Assembly: GCF_008831285.2 (NCBI RefSeq)
Contig: NC_045148.1
Span: 124,001-188,000 of the forward strand
Length of the DNA: 64,000 bases
DNA from: Nymphaea colorata
Taxonomy: Eukaryota; Streptophyta; Magnoliopsida; Nymphaeales; Nymphaeaceae
Direction of reading: 5' to 3'
Part shown: piece by piece, positions 44,020-55,164 of the stretch
Layout: each line of letters starts with the position of its first letter
Numbering within the stretch: position 1 is the stretch's first letter
Notes under the pieces: generated by a model
What the model was told of the DNA's origin: nothing
The model's database searches: none
The model's input: only the letters and a program-made list of their open reading frames with translations
Made by a program: the position numbers and the translations under genes

Positions 44020-44255
44020 ACTCTGAACTGATGCGTTAACCGCGATTCAACATGTTAATAAGATTAGTAGATCATGCAGAATGTATCGAACAAAATCATA
44101 TCAGACATTTCGATGCAGACGAATACATACATGGAAAACTGAATCAACCGTAAACTCCACAAAAATTAGCTCAACACACAGATCGATGGTGCTTTCGGGA
44201 CTTGATGTTAGGCGTTGGAACAGGTGGGAATTTACTTCTCCTGCTCAAGTGGACC

Positions 44256-44289
<34 letters not shown>
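44256..44289. repeat. (TC)n microsatellite
   Basis: About 17 nearly uninterrupted TC repeats. Confidence 0.95.
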
Positions 44290-44292
<3 letters not shown>

Positions 44293-44726
44293 CTTCTGTT
44301 CTGTCTGCCCAGTTCACGTTTCACTGAAGGTGCAATTTACTTGGTTCCCATCAAAAGCACCAACTTGATTCAAAAAGCAAACCTCTTAACTGGATTGGGA
44401 CCAACTGAACAGCTAAGGTCGAGCTCAGCACAAGCCGAGTTTTTTGAGGTGAGCTCGAGCTTGAACTCAGCTCGGAGTTTTTTGTGGTGAGCTCGAGTTA
44501 GACATAGTAAACAAAGAACCTGGGTCTGAGCTTGATCTCAATTCTTTAAATGACATAAAAGCTACAAAAAAGATGCTAAAATTCATCTGACATGCTCTGG
44601 AAGGATAATAAATGGGGAAGACATGAGTCAAGTCAAGTTTGTATAACTCCAACTCAAATTTTAACTCAAGCTAACTCATTTATAATTAGAGCTCTATTCG
44701 AGACAAGTTCACATTGAATCCAGCTA

Positions 44727-44943
44727 CGGGGCGGAGCCAAGGAGAGGGCCCACATGGGTTCTAGCCCCACCTCAAAAAAAAAATATTTTAAAAATTTACA
44801 CTTAAATTTTAAAAAATTTCACTTGTCCTATATAAAATTTTTGAATCATGATATTTCAGCTCCAGTCAAAATACAGAAATTTTAATTCAGCCCCCTTTAT
44901 GAAAAATTATGGCCCTTTATGAAAAATTATGGCTTCACCCCTG
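44727..44943 (+). repeat. GGGGCGGAG-family repeat, full-looking copy
   Basis: This starts CGGGGCGGAGCC and ends GGCTTCACCCCTG, so the ends are inverted relatives (GGGGCGGAGCC / GGGGTGAAGCC). It serves as the unsplit reference for the copy interrupted at 41275. A 20-bp tandem duplication (CCCTTTATGAAAAATTATGG twice, 44893-44932) lies near the end. Flanks AATCCAGC and AATCCACC are similar but offset, so a target duplication is not proven. Confidence 0.6.
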
Positions 44944-46670
44944 AATCCACCAGCCATGTGGCTGGTAAGGACTTATCACTGAGTCTCAACTCCTAAAAAT
45001 TTCAGCCTGAAAATAATGTCGCCCTGTAAGAGCTATTAAAGTACAGAACTATTTGTAGACACATCAACCGTATTTACAGTTAATGGTTCTTGCAGAGGCA
45101 CTTAATTGGCGAGGCTCTTTAAATTTAAAGCGGTGTTTTCCTTACCTATCCGAAAAGATGGTAGTTCTTGTAGAATCCCATAACAGGAGCGGCAACCCCA
45201 AAGCATTTGGGATGATTTATACCTCCCCAAATTAAGACCCCAAAACGAAGAACCTCCTGTTCGATTTATTTAAAACAAATGTTCTGATAATCAGAAGCTG
45301 AATGGAATCTGAACGAGCCGATCCAGCTCAATGATTCTGCTGAATTCCTTTTTGTTGAATTTCACCAGGTCCTGAATTGGATTCATTACCACCAAACTCC
45401 AATTCTTATTCGGCTACAGAAGGATTTCTGATTGTTAGTTAGTCCAAATCTGGATCAGACATAACCCCTGCTTATATGCGCGGCATTTGCTTCAATGCAA
45501 AACTTTTATATAAAATCATGTGCTTAAAAGGCATAGTATAGTTAGTCGAATTGGTGAAATGGTGAAAATCCAGTCGTTAGTTTGATTTTTATGGATACTA
45601 CTTTAAAAAACCCTGGACCTGGAGGGCATGTGTAGGTCTATTAATCTCTACAGTAGATCTTGTTGGGGTGCAATTCATTTTGATCTCATCAACAGTAGAT
45701 CATGTTGGGGTGCAATTCATTTTGATCTCAGGTCTCTGAGCCAGAAATACAACATAAATTATGGAAGAATTAAATAGATCATGACTAAAGATTAGGACCA
45801 TTAATATGTGAAGATTTCTTGTCAGTTTTGGTTAAATATCTGTCCCAGAAGTCACCAAAATTTCTCTCAGCTTACATCTCAAAAATATCGCTGATATTGT
45901 GGAACGCTGCAGTATTATGAGACACCATATTTATCCAAAGTATCACTATTCATTCGAGAATGCATTATTTTGAGTTCTTCGATTGGGAGCTTTACACTGT
46001 TTAGAAGTCATGGAGAACAAGTGAACAGGTACCAACCAGAAAATTGAGGATCGATCTCTATGTGTTAAGTGCTTAACAACTGATTATTTGTCTACATTTC
46101 AGATCATTCTGAGGAAGAATCAAACATTTGTGAACGTAGAATCGTATCATTCCGAGCAAGAATCAATCGTCGGTAATGTGGAAGTGATTAAAAAAAAATA
46201 CGTTAAAAAGATGCTTGTAAAATGATCAAAATAACCACGCAACGGAGATCGAAAGGTAGAAAGCCGATTTGAGTTTGGGTAACAGGGAAGTACAGAATCA
46301 CAGGTGCTTTCCATTTTCAAATCCATCTTCAGTCACCATCATCAGAACACTGTCTGAGAGTTTGAGAACCCGGCCATCGCCGGTCGGTCGACGACGACGC
46401 GGTTCCCACGTCTAAAAACGAAAATCTGTGTCACTAACTCCATACCGATCAGTAAAATTAGAAAACCAAATATCAATCTCCGTCTTTTTCTTTTCCCTGT
46501 CATTTCCTTGGTTCCTTGTGAAGCATTAATGCTTCTCTGCAGCACCTCATTAACGATATCGTCTTCCACCCACACTGGAGGTAGGTCTCCACATTAATGC
46601 GCCTCCTCATCTGCCCGCCGGTGGTGTCAGTTGCACTAACACCACCATGCCAACCCGTGTCCCTTCGATT
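44944..46670. other. Spacer upstream of the first P450
   Basis: This contains a 42-bp tandem duplication at 45651-45730 and an unassigned minus-strand frame (46342-46575) with one hydrophobic segment. No gene could be supported. Confidence 0.45.
45651..45730. repeat. 42-bp tandem duplication
   Basis: Units begin CAGTAGATC(T/A)TGTTGGGG at 45651 and 45693. They differ at one base over the shared 38 bp. Confidence 0.95.
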
Positions 46671-46674
46671 CTTT

Positions 46675-46683
46675 TTTATAAGA
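46675..46683 (+). promoter_or_regulatory. TATA box of the first CYP77A gene
   Basis: TTTATAAGA lies about 150 bp upstream of the start codon at 46830, followed by a C/T-rich leader. The spacing fits a transcription start near 46710. Confidence 0.6.
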
Positions 46684-46829
46684 CCCAGTATTCAATCTCC
46701 CTTCTCTCCATATCCCAAACCGCCACCGCCACCGATCTCTTCGTGGCCTCTCTCCGACCACCACCCCGTAGCTAAGAAAGTGAGAAAAAAGGAAGTTTAG
46801 GAAGAAAGAAGAGAGAATCGAGAAAGAGA

Positions 46830-48377
46830 ATGGGCACCCTTCTTCCTCTGCACCTCCCCGCCGGCACCACTAACGTGCTCCTTCACCCCTACCTCCTCCC
46901 CACCGCCGCCGTCCTCCTGGCCACCCTCTTCCTCCTCCGCCGTCTTCTCTTCCCGCGCCCCAACCTCCCTCCCGGCCCACCTGGCGTGCCCATTTTCGGC
47001 AACCTCCTCCAGATCCAACCCACAGACAATGCCTACAAGGACTTCATCCGCCGCGTCCGCGCCGAGTATGGGCCCATCTTCACCATCCGCCTCGGCAACC
47101 GCACCACCGTCGTCGTCTCCAGCGCCGAGCTCGCCCACGAGGCGCTCATCCAGAAGGGGCCCGCCTGCTCCAGCCGCCCCCGCGACAGCCTAGCCAAGAA
47201 GCTCTTCAGCTGCAACAAGTTCACCGTCAACTCCGCCACCTACGGTCCCATCTGGCGGGCCCTCCGGCGGAACATGGTCTCCGAGATGCTCGCCCCGAGC
47301 CGGACACGGGAGTTCAAATCGACTCGGATGCGCGCCATGGACCGTCTCGTCGCAAGGCTCCGGAGCGAAGCGGATCAGAATGACGGAGCCGTTTTGGTCC
47401 TGAAGAACGCACGGTTCGCCGTGTTCTCGATCCTGCTCTACATGTGCTTCGGGGTCGAGATGGAGGAGGAGGAGGTGTTCCGAGTCGAGGAACTCCTGAA
47501 ACGAGTCATTTTCGTGACCGAACCGAGACCCGACGACTTCGTGCCGCTTTTGAGGCCGTTTTTCAGGAAGCAGCAGAGAGAGGCCGAGTCGGTGAGAAGG
47601 GCGCAGCTGGAGATGCTGCTCCCCATCATCAACAAGCGGCGGGAGTTCTTGAAAAAGGCCGGAAAGGGCGTCAGTCCGACGGCCTACGTCGACACCTTGT
47701 TTGATCTGACGGTCGAGGGCCGGCCGGGTTCGAGGACCGACGACGAACTCGTCACGCTCTGCGCCGAGTTCCTCAACGGTGGCACCGACACCACTGCCTG
47801 CGGCCTCGAGTGGGCCATCGCCCGGCTCATCATGGACCCCGCCGCGCAGGACCGTCTCGCCGCCGAGGTCCAGTCAGTCACCGGCGGCCGCCCGGTCGAG
47901 GACGCCGACGTCGAGCGGCTCGAGTACGTCAACGCCTTCGTCAAGGAGTTGCTCCGGCGGCACCCGCCGGTGCACTTCACCGTCACCCACATGGTCTCTG
48001 AGCCGATGAAGCTCGCCGGGTACGACATCCCGGTTGGGACCGCCATTGACTTCTACACGGCGGCCATAGCCGAGGACCCGGTCGTCTGGGATTCCCCGGA
48101 GAAGTTCATGCCCGAGAGGTTCATGGGAGGTGGCAACGACGTCGACATGACAGGAGTGAGGAACATCAAGATGATGCCTTTCGGCGTCGGCCGGAGGATA
48201 TGCCCGGGGCTGGCCATGGGCACCCTGCACATGAACCTGTTGCTTGCCAGGATGGTCCAAGAGTTTGAGTGGGCTCAGTGCCCGGGCTCGGAACAGGTAG
48301 ACCTGGGCGAGAAGTACGCGTTCACTGTAATCATGAAAGAGCCACTCAAGGCTGTGATCAGGCCCAGAGTGGCTTGA
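46830..48377 (+). CDS. CYP77A: Cytochrome P450, CYP77A type (copy 1)
   Basis: This intronless gene encodes 515 residues, a normal plant P450 length. In order: an N-terminal membrane anchor (about residues 20-41), the proline hinge PPGPPGVP (47-54), the substrate-region block KKLFSCNKFTVNSATYGPIW that marks the CYP77A group, the I-helix oxygen-binding NGGTDTT (316-322), the ExxR pair E373/R376, FMPERF (426-431), and the haem-binding FGVGRRICPG with Cys458. The product should be an ER-bound monooxygenase using NADPH-P450 reductase. Characterised CYP77A members hydroxylate or epoxidise mid-chain positions of fatty acids for cutin; the substrate of this copy is inferred. Codons are strongly G/C-ending. 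A related copy lies 5.2 kb downstream on the same strand. Frames on the other strand are shadows. Confidence 0.95.
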   Translation: MGTLLPLHLPAGTTNVLLHPYLLPTAAVLLATLFLLRRLLFPRPNLPPGPPGVPIFGNLLQIQPTDNAYKDFIRRVRAEYGPIFTIRLGNRTTVVVSSAELAHEALIQKGPACSSRPRDSLAKKLFSCNKFTVNSATYGPIWRALRRNMVSEMLAPSRTREFKSTRMRAMDRLVARLRSEADQNDGAVLVLKNARFAVFSILLYMCFGVEMEEEEVFRVEELLKRVIFVTEPRPDDFVPLLRPFFRKQQREAESVRRAQLEMLLPIINKRREFLKKAGKGVSPTAYVDTLFDLTVEGRPGSRTDDELVTLCAEFLNGGTDTTACGLEWAIARLIMDPAAQDRLAAEVQSVTGGRPVEDADVERLEYVNAFVKELLRRHPPVHFTVTHMVSEPMKLAGYDIPVGTAIDFYTAAIAEDPVVWDSPEKFMPERFMGGGNDVDMTGVRNIKMMPFGVGRRICPGLAMGTLHMNLLLARMVQEFEWAQCPGSEQVDLGEKYAFTVIMKEPLKAVIRPRVA

Positions 48378-48665
48378 GTAAATGGGGAGGTGCCGTGCAA
48401 ATGAGAGGCCTTCTCTCTGGCTGCTGCATTAACTCTACGACTAGAGCTAGGTAGCTAGCTAGATGGTGCTCGTTGGTGTGGTGCTGATTTGCTGGTGTTG
48501 CTATTTATTGTTGCTGTCTTTTGTTGGAGCCGGTAGTTGGAATTTTTGAAGTGTTATAGGTGTGGTATTTCGTGTTTTTTTTCCTTTTACAAGGGAAAGG
48601 GTAATGTTGGTGAACACCAACTTGTTATAGTTCTTTTAATATATCAAATACATAGGCTTTAATCT

Positions 48666-48671
48666 AATAAA
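48666..48671 (+). terminator. Polyadenylation signal of the first CYP77A gene
   Basis: AATAAA lies about 290 bp after the stop codon in an A/T-rich 3' region that also contains TTTAATATATC. The position is plausible; use is not proven. Confidence 0.45.
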
Positions 48672-51090
48672 GCACGCTTGGTCACTGTTTTCTCATTTCA
48701 AGGCTCTAGTTTCCTTCTTCTTCTTTTTTGTTGTTGTTTTCTTTCTTTCTTAATGGAGACACTGCTTTGCGTAAGAGATGTGGCTACTCTGCTTTAACAT
48801 ACAACAGCTACTCTGCTTTAACCTACGACAGGTTCACAACCGTTCGAACAATGTAAAATTACTCTTTATGGATTGGAGATCTAACTTACGAGAAGCAACA
48901 GTGACATTTGATCTCAATACCAGTAGCCTACTGGCTACCTCTTAGTTGTCCTATTCTTTTGGGTTCAGCATTTTCATTTTCGAAAGTTACTGTGCTTCGG
49001 AATTTCTGGGTTGAAGTAGCAGCCAGTTCCCCTTATAAATCAGAGCCATGTGCCAAGGACTAATGAGTCTCACCAGCCCTTGACTTAGCGGTCCCATGTC
49101 ATGTGTTTTAAGAGATCCCTGACCCACCAGCCTCTGAAACACTGTGTATTCCATCTCAAGTGTGGCCCAGCAGTACTTGGGGGGGATCCACAGCACAGGA
49201 TTGAAGAGGAAGGTACCCCAACTATTGCTTAGATGTGGCGTGGCTCCTGCAACATGGTTCGTTAATTTACATTGAGAGGTCTAAAATGGCAAAATAGCCT
49301 AGGAAGTACCACAGTCCGACTTGCTAAACTGCACAAAGCTAATATGCTCAGTGCTTATTGGTTCACCGCTAACCAATGTGTATGCTTTTCACATAAATTT
49401 TGTAACTTGGTGCAAATTGGTCAGATTCACAGTGAAGCTTTTCCATGTTTTGGTTGTAGCGAATCCAATTAAATAGGACTGTTTGTCTATGGCTTGCTTA
49501 AATTCGAACTTTTTGCTCCCTAATCACCATTGATGATGTCAAAATATTAACCCGAACTTAAATATGCATGTCATATGCATAGAGCATCGTTGGAATTTTC
49601 TGTCTGTTGTTTATACGTCTCCTACTACATATATTTAACCGTCATAGAATAACTGTGTCACTCTTTGAAGCTCATTACAGTGTCACTCTTCGAAGCTCAG
49701 TACTAAACTCATGCTCCACATTCATGTTGTCTCACGTTCATCATATAATTCATACAAAAAGGTTTAAGCATTCAGTGCATAAAAATAGGCACTATAGGGC
49801 AACGTCCCTCTTCTTCTTGAATACTTTAGTCATCTCTCAGTTCATAGTTTTAAAACGAGAACGTGTTTTTCAGCTTAGTTGATGAAGATTGAAAAGTATA
49901 CTGTACCACTCACTTGAGCAAGTTAACATCAAGCTCAGTCATCCATCAATTCATACTGCTCCAATCAATTATTGCAGTCAAATAGTGACAGTTAATCTAC
50001 TTACTTGGGTATTGTCTTCCCTACAATCAAAACTTTTTCTTAGAAATCTAATTAAACCACAAACATCATTAGTGATATTTGATGATGCTTTACTATCGAC
50101 ATCGTAAGACTGGAACTTCCAACAATCATACTGCTGTTTGTTCCAGGCCTGATGGGCTTACTAGCGTTTCTTTTCCCAGCTTTTTGCAAAAAGGCCTCTG
50201 AAGTTCAGATGCAGGTGAATATCTGCGCTCTTGCACCATAACTTGTATGTTAACTTATTATGTCTAACCTTCTTCTGTAATATCTCTGACGATAATATGT
50301 GGATATGATAATAAAATGAATGGTCATCCGAAGCAAGACATGATATATGTAGTTGCTTCCTTTAAATGCTCCGATATAAGACCACCTTACTCAATTGGAG
50401 CCCCATTGATACAAGACTCAGGGATAACAGCAAACAAAAGTGTGGAATTAGTAGCATCCTGTTAACTCAGTAACACTTACCTCCATCCAGATGGAAACTC
50501 TACTCGTTAAGTCTTAGGTTAGAATCTGCTTCCTTTAGTGCAATATCAGACAAATGTCTGTCGGGCGTTTGAATTCATTGGGTCTCGAATATTAGAATCA
50601 TATGCATATGAAGACTTAGTTACAGAATATGCGTAGATATATAAGGTCTAATTGTTACATCAGCCATTTTATCCACTGAGTTTTTGTATGGCTTCTCCCC
50701 TGATCATGGTACATCTACTCCACAATAATGTTTGAACAACTGCAACAGATCCCAGCGTGTCTGTTTTTAGTTCTGCGCTTTATGCAAAGTGTCTGTTTAA
50801 CTAAACATCAAAGGCAAAGCAGATCCCAGCATGAACATGAGGATTGACATATTGATTTCTTTTCAACTGCCAAAACTACTTTTGGTTCACATAGATCTCA
50901 AAAATCCAGTTTATAGTTGGGCCTTTCCTTTTAGATGGGGAGTAGGGAGTAAGACCACCTATACTTGATGGCTACATAGGCATGCAGTAAAAGGTTTTAG
51001 GTTTCTCATGGTTGGTAGGTGAAGGGAAAAGAAATGTTCTTAATTTTCCCAGTAAAAGTAGAAACTCTGAAGCTACCACCGGCTCAAGTG
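48672..51090. other. Spacer between the P450 genes, left part
   Basis: No gene was supported. A short direct repeat (GTGTCACTCTT(T/C)GAAGCTCA twice) lies near 49652-49700. Open frames at 48987-49196 (-), 49272-49472 (+) and 49607-50107 (+) match no known family. Confidence 0.45.
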
Positions 51091-51093
51091 TAA

Positions 51094-51252
51094 TATTCGT
51101 TTGGCACTATGGACACTCTCCTGAATTTGTTCTAAAGATTGAAACATATTCATATAACACTAGAACAGTTTTAGTATTTCATAAGTATGGCTTAAATTTT
51201 TTAATGAAATTCGTAAAACACTTACATAATGTCTTTGCTACCAAATGGCCCC
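51094..51252. mobile_element. Short Tourist-like MITE, copy 1
   Basis: The ends TATTCGTTTGGCAC and, read inward from the right, GGGGCCATTTGGTAGC resemble each other. Flanking triplets are TAA and TTA. The interior shares GAATTTGTTCTAAAGATTGA and a downstream CATATT with the element at 55529 (GAATTTTTTTCAAAGATTGA), so the two are one family of about 155-160 bp. Confidence 0.4.
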
Positions 51253-51259
51253 TTACTGG

Positions 51260-52980
51260 TTTTTGTGGAGTTGGCGCATCAAAAGGATCGCAAAAGTTTG
51301 TACCAAGAAATGGAACTCCTATAGATGCCAAATTCGGCTGCCTCTCCACCTCGCTGCCGTCAGGCATTCAATAACATTCCTTTTGGGATCAATAACAGGT
51401 GATCGAATGATTTTGCAGTTAAAAAAACAGGTGATGAAACTTAACTTCACCTGCGAAGAGGGAAGCACCAAATCTTCACCTACCATCTTCAATAAAAAAA
51501 ATTTACATTGAAAAAATGTTGGATTTAAAATTAAAGAGGGGATGGTTTAATCTTAAATTCACGGTTCTCAAACCTTAAAATCCATTTGCTTTCCTGATAC
51601 AAGCAACACTTACTTTGTCACCGAAGCATTCAAATCCTTACCTACATTCTCGGTGAGCTGAGAATTGGGAATCCGTTAATTAATTTTGTAGTCTACCAAT
51701 ATATATATATAAGTAGGATGCGTTTTTAGCATAATTACTACAGATATTGTATATGACTTGTGTATCTCAATCCAAATCAGAGTCTGAAATCAAATATGGA
51801 CCCTACGTTATTGTACATAAAATTAAGTCAGATCTGATTCCATTTCCAAAGCCCAAGCTCACACCCGAATCTGAGTAAGGCCTGGTTAAGTTGGATATGG
51901 TAAATGGTGTATCCGAGCCAAGTCTGAACCTTTTGCACCCAGATTTGAGACTCAAAGTTCAGGTCCTATTTTTTCTCTATGATTCACCACTTCAAGTTAG
52001 AGAAGATGGTTGTGAAAAGAAAGATGAGAAGAAAAAGAAGTATGTCGAAATGAAAGAGAAAAGGAGTCAAATATGTGTTGGAGCATCCACACCCATGAAC
52101 AGATAAAAACTTCTAATTCTCTAACATATCTGCTTAATTTCTCAACAGATAAGAAGCCATAATTCAAATGGGGTAACATATATCGAGTGTCTAATTTTCA
52201 GAGCCATGCAGTTCTAGACACCGTTAGCTACTCAAACACCTGCTCTAGGCCGGCTTCACTGTCTCAATACCATAAGTTATTAATCATATATTAACTTTGT
52301 TATTGTCAATACAAGGCTTGACTTAGCTGAAAAAAAGAAGATATATAGCACCTCTATTCTTTACTCGATTTTTTGGAGCTCATTAACGAATCAACCACCT
52401 TTTAGACATGACAATTATATTGCATGACCCAATGAAATTGAAGCTGTGAGTATGCTTTATGCGTCATTAATTGTTTGATGTGCGTCTTTCTTACTGCCTG
52501 CTGGCCGTTGTACTAGTACAGTATCTATTCTGAAATCAGCCAGAAGCTTGGAACCCCTTTCCTTAGGCAGAACCTTTTCGTTGATATATATTGCGAAGCC
52601 AACTGTTTTAACTTTGAAGTTACTTTATCTTTTTTTTTTAACGAAGTTGGTATTGATGTACGAAATTTTTATGCACCGGTATGGTTAATAAAAAAGAAAA
52701 ACTTTTTGTAAAGACAAAAATACAAATAAAAATAAAAAAGAACATTTTTTTTTACTACTACCAAAATATACTCTCTTCTTTTGGGGTATATGGGTGCACC
52801 GGTGCATGGCAATGCGACGGTTACAGATCTACTCGTCCATCTTTACATTGATCTATATGAATCCCCAAAACTTAAGGAAGGGAAATACAATATCTCTAGA
52901 TCCATCTTCTCTTGGGATGCGATGGCAATTTTAAACTGGAACTTTGTCCCAGTTTTCACCACATATTTGGCTTGAACTTA
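51260..52980. other. Spacer between the P450 genes, right part
   Basis: Mostly A/T rich, with no recognised gene. A TA-rich stretch lies near 51700-51712. The unassigned frame at 51891-52106 (+) is Lys/Glu rich and probably chance. Confidence 0.45.
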
Positions 52981-52983
52981 GTC

Positions 52984-53190
52984 GGATGGACGGAGATTGG
53001 CCCTCAAGTGCAAAGGCAGAAGAGAGCTTGAGTGCAAAACCCACCCGTTGAGCAGGAATGAAAGTCGGTCTTAGTGATCCGACTGTGCCGAGTGGAAGGG
53101 TCATTGCTTAATGGACAAAAGTTATTCTAAGGATAACAGGCTGATCTTTAGCAAAAGTTCACATCAAGAGAAAGGTTTGGCACCTCCTTG
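52984..53190 (+). pseudogene. Plastid 23S rRNA fragment in nuclear DNA
   Basis: About 207 bp match domain V of plastid 23S rRNA as I know it, in order: GGACGGAGATTGGCCCTC, AAGTGCAAAGGCAGAAG, AAAGTCGG, TTAGTGATCCGAC, TGCCGAGTGGAAGGG, the peptidyl-transferase-loop block GGATAACAGGCTGAT (53131-53145), AAGTTCACATC-type and AAGGTTTGGCACCTC. Many differences are C-to-T or G-to-A (for example CGTTGAG for CGTCGAG, GGGTCATTGC for GGGCCGTCGC), as expected for an old, methylated nuclear copy. It is a short fragment, not a functional rRNA gene. It ends about 410 bp upstream of the second P450 start codon. Confidence 0.88.
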
Positions 53191-53538
53191 TTCGCCCTCG
53201 GCCCTTTCCTCCTGGACATTTACTAGCTTGTCTAAGTCTACCGGTCCTGCCATTGGCCTCCTGTGACGGTTCTCTCTGAAATTGATGACTTCCGTCATAA
53301 AAGCACGGGCAAGAACCCATCTGCATGATGATGGCCGTCGATCATAAGGAGCCAACGGTGTGGATGTAGAGATCAAGTCGCCGTTGGTTTTAGCAGATCC
53401 ACCTGATAGCATGCTGCACCACCATCCCCACAGCTTCCTCTCACCTTCATTAAGATCCCCACCTGACTTCTCTTCCTCCCTTGTTTGAACCCTCCTGAAA
53501 ATTAACGTCCTCTGCACCCACCTGCCTCACGAACCATA

Positions 53539-53548
53539 CTTATAAGAA
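53539..53548 (+). promoter_or_regulatory. TATA box of the second CYP77A gene
   Basis: CTTATAAGAA lies about 55-60 bp upstream of the start codon at 53602, implying a short leader of roughly 30 bases. Confidence 0.65.
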
Positions 53549-53601
53549 CTCCCCTTGCTCCACTGCGGTAGAGAAACTAGCAGAAGTTTTCTTCCTCTGT
53601 C

Positions 53602-55164
53602 ATGGCGGTCATTGTTGACCTGTCTCTCACCACACTCGCTTCCTTTCTTCTGCTTCTCTCCACCACCGTGTTTATGGTTCTGCAACGGCTGTCTCACAGG
53701 AGGCAGCCGAGGCTTCCACCGGGGCCTACCGGATGGCCGGTGGTCGGCAACCTGCTGCAGATAGCCCGGGCCGGCCGGCCGTTCATGGACACTGTGAAGG
53801 AGCTGCACCGGTTGTACGGCCCAATCTTCACCCTCCGAATGGGCAGCCGCACCCTGGTGGTGGTCTGCTCCGCAAAGCTCGCCCATGAGGCCCTCATCCA
53901 GAAGGGCCAGTCATTCGCCAGCCGTCCCCGCGAGTACCCCACCAAGTCTGTCTTCAGCTGCAACAAGTTCACCGTCAACTCCGCCCTCTACGGGCCCGTC
54001 TGGCGCTCCCTCCGCCGGAACCTCGTTTCCGAGATGCTCTCCCCCAGCCGCGTCAAGGAGTTCCGTCCCGTCCGCAACAGGTCCCTCGACCAGCTGGTCG
54101 ACCGCCTCCGTCGTCAGGCCGCTGGGAACCCCGACTCACTCGTCTCCGTCCTCGCCAACGCCCGGTTCACCGTCTTCTGCATCCTCCTTTCCATGTGCTT
54201 CGGCCTCGATCTCCCCGAGTCCGACATCGTCCGCGTCGATGACGTGCTCAAGCGAGTCCTCTTCGCGATTGAGCCGCGGCTCGACGACTTCATGCCGCTG
54301 CTCCGGCCCTTCTTCGCCGCACGCCGGAGGGAGGCCATGAAGGTCAGGCGCGAGCAGCTTGCTGTCATCCTCCCCATGGTTCAAAAGCGTCGGCAGATAC
54401 ACGCCGAAAAGTCATCATCTTTGTCGCCAGAGAAGCGGAACGTCGTTGCCTACGTGGATACGCTGTTCGAGTTGCAGGTCGAGGGACGGAAGGAAGCGCC
54501 GAATGACGAACAGCTCGTCACTCTGTGCTCCGAGTTCGTCAACGGCGGGACGGACACCACGGCAGCGGCCGTGGAGTGGGCGGTGATCCACCTCGTGGCA
54601 GACCAGAAAGTGCAGGAGAAGGTGGCGGAGGACGTCTTCAGAGCAACGGGCGGAGGAAAGAGGGCGGTGGTGGAGGAGGACGTGGAAAAGATGGACTACC
54701 TGAACGCCTTCGTGAAGGAAGTACTAAGGAAGCACCCACCTACGTACTTCCTGCTCACGCATGCAGTAACGGAGGCCGCCACCCTCGGCGGCTACGACAT
54801 TCCGCCCGACGTCTCCGTCGAGTTTTACAGTCCGGCCGTGTCCGAGGACCCGAAGTTGTGGCGGTCGCCGGAGAAGTTCATGCCGGAGAGGTTCCTGGGT
54901 GAGGAGGGCGCAGACATGACTGGGGTGAAGGAAGTCAAGATGATGCCTTTTGGAGCGGGAAGGAGGATATGCCCAGGGCTAAGCCTTGGGACGCTGCACA
55001 TCAGCCTGTTGGTGGCGAGGATGGTGCAGGAGTTCCAATGGCTGCCTCCTCCTGGGTGCAACGAGGTGGATATGGCGGAGAAGTATGCGTTCACTGTGGT
55101 GGCAAAGAACCCACTTCGGGCTGTGATCAAGCCCAGAAGGGGAGGAGCAGATTTGGTCTGGTGA
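53602..55164 (+). CDS. CYP77A: Cytochrome P450, CYP77A type (copy 2)
   Basis: This intronless gene encodes 520 residues. The N-terminal anchor (about residues 8-28) is followed by LPPGPTGWPVVGN, the CYP77A-type block KSVFSCNKFTVNSALYGPVW, the I-helix NGGTDTT starting at residue 314, E373/R376 of the ExxR pair, FMPERF, and the haem-binding FGAGRRICPG with Cys457. It is clearly a paralogue of the copy at 46830: the same order of blocks, MVSEML/LVSEML, EPRxDDFxPLLRPFF and EKYAFTV are shared, but many positions differ, so the duplication is old. As a family, ER-bound fatty-acid mid-chain oxidation is expected; the substrate is inferred. The C-terminus is longer by a few residues (GGADLVW). The organellar fragment upstream and the gypsy element 1 kb downstream are noteworthy neighbours. 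Confidence 0.95.
   Translation: MAVIVDLSLTTLASFLLLLSTTVFMVLQRLSHRRQPRLPPGPTGWPVVGNLLQIARAGRPFMDTVKELHRLYGPIFTLRMGSRTLVVVCSAKLAHEALIQKGQSFASRPREYPTKSVFSCNKFTVNSALYGPVWRSLRRNLVSEMLSPSRVKEFRPVRNRSLDQLVDRLRRQAAGNPDSLVSVLANARFTVFCILLSMCFGLDLPESDIVRVDDVLKRVLFAIEPRLDDFMPLLRPFFAARRREAMKVRREQLAVILPMVQKRRQIHAEKSSSLSPEKRNVVAYVDTLFELQVEGRKEAPNDEQLVTLCSEFVNGGTDTTAAAVEWAVIHLVADQKVQEKVAEDVFRATGGGKRAVVEEDVEKMDYLNAFVKEVLRKHPPTYFLLTHAVTEAATLGGYDIPPDVSVEFYSPAVSEDPKLWRSPEKFMPERFLGEEGADMTGVKEVKMMPFGAGRRICPGLSLGTLHISLLVARMVQEFQWLPPPGCNEVDMAEKYAFTVVAKNPLRAVIKPRRGGADLVW

Noticed and set aside
44401-44510. GAGCTCGAG-rich stretch as a separate hAT element
   Set aside because: It is short and degenerate, without the TAGGGCTGCAC ends; at most a relic of the family at 41275.
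46342-46575. 77-residue minus-strand frame with one hydrophobic segment near the first P450
   Set aside because: It is too short, unrecognised, and has no conserved context; it may be chance.
47684-48260. Long antisense and alternate frames inside the first P450
   Set aside because: G/C-rich third positions suppress stops in other frames; no independent motif is seen.
53164-53517. 117-residue minus-strand frame upstream of the second P450
   Set aside because: It runs into the plastid rRNA fragment, overlaps the promoter, and has no family resemblance.
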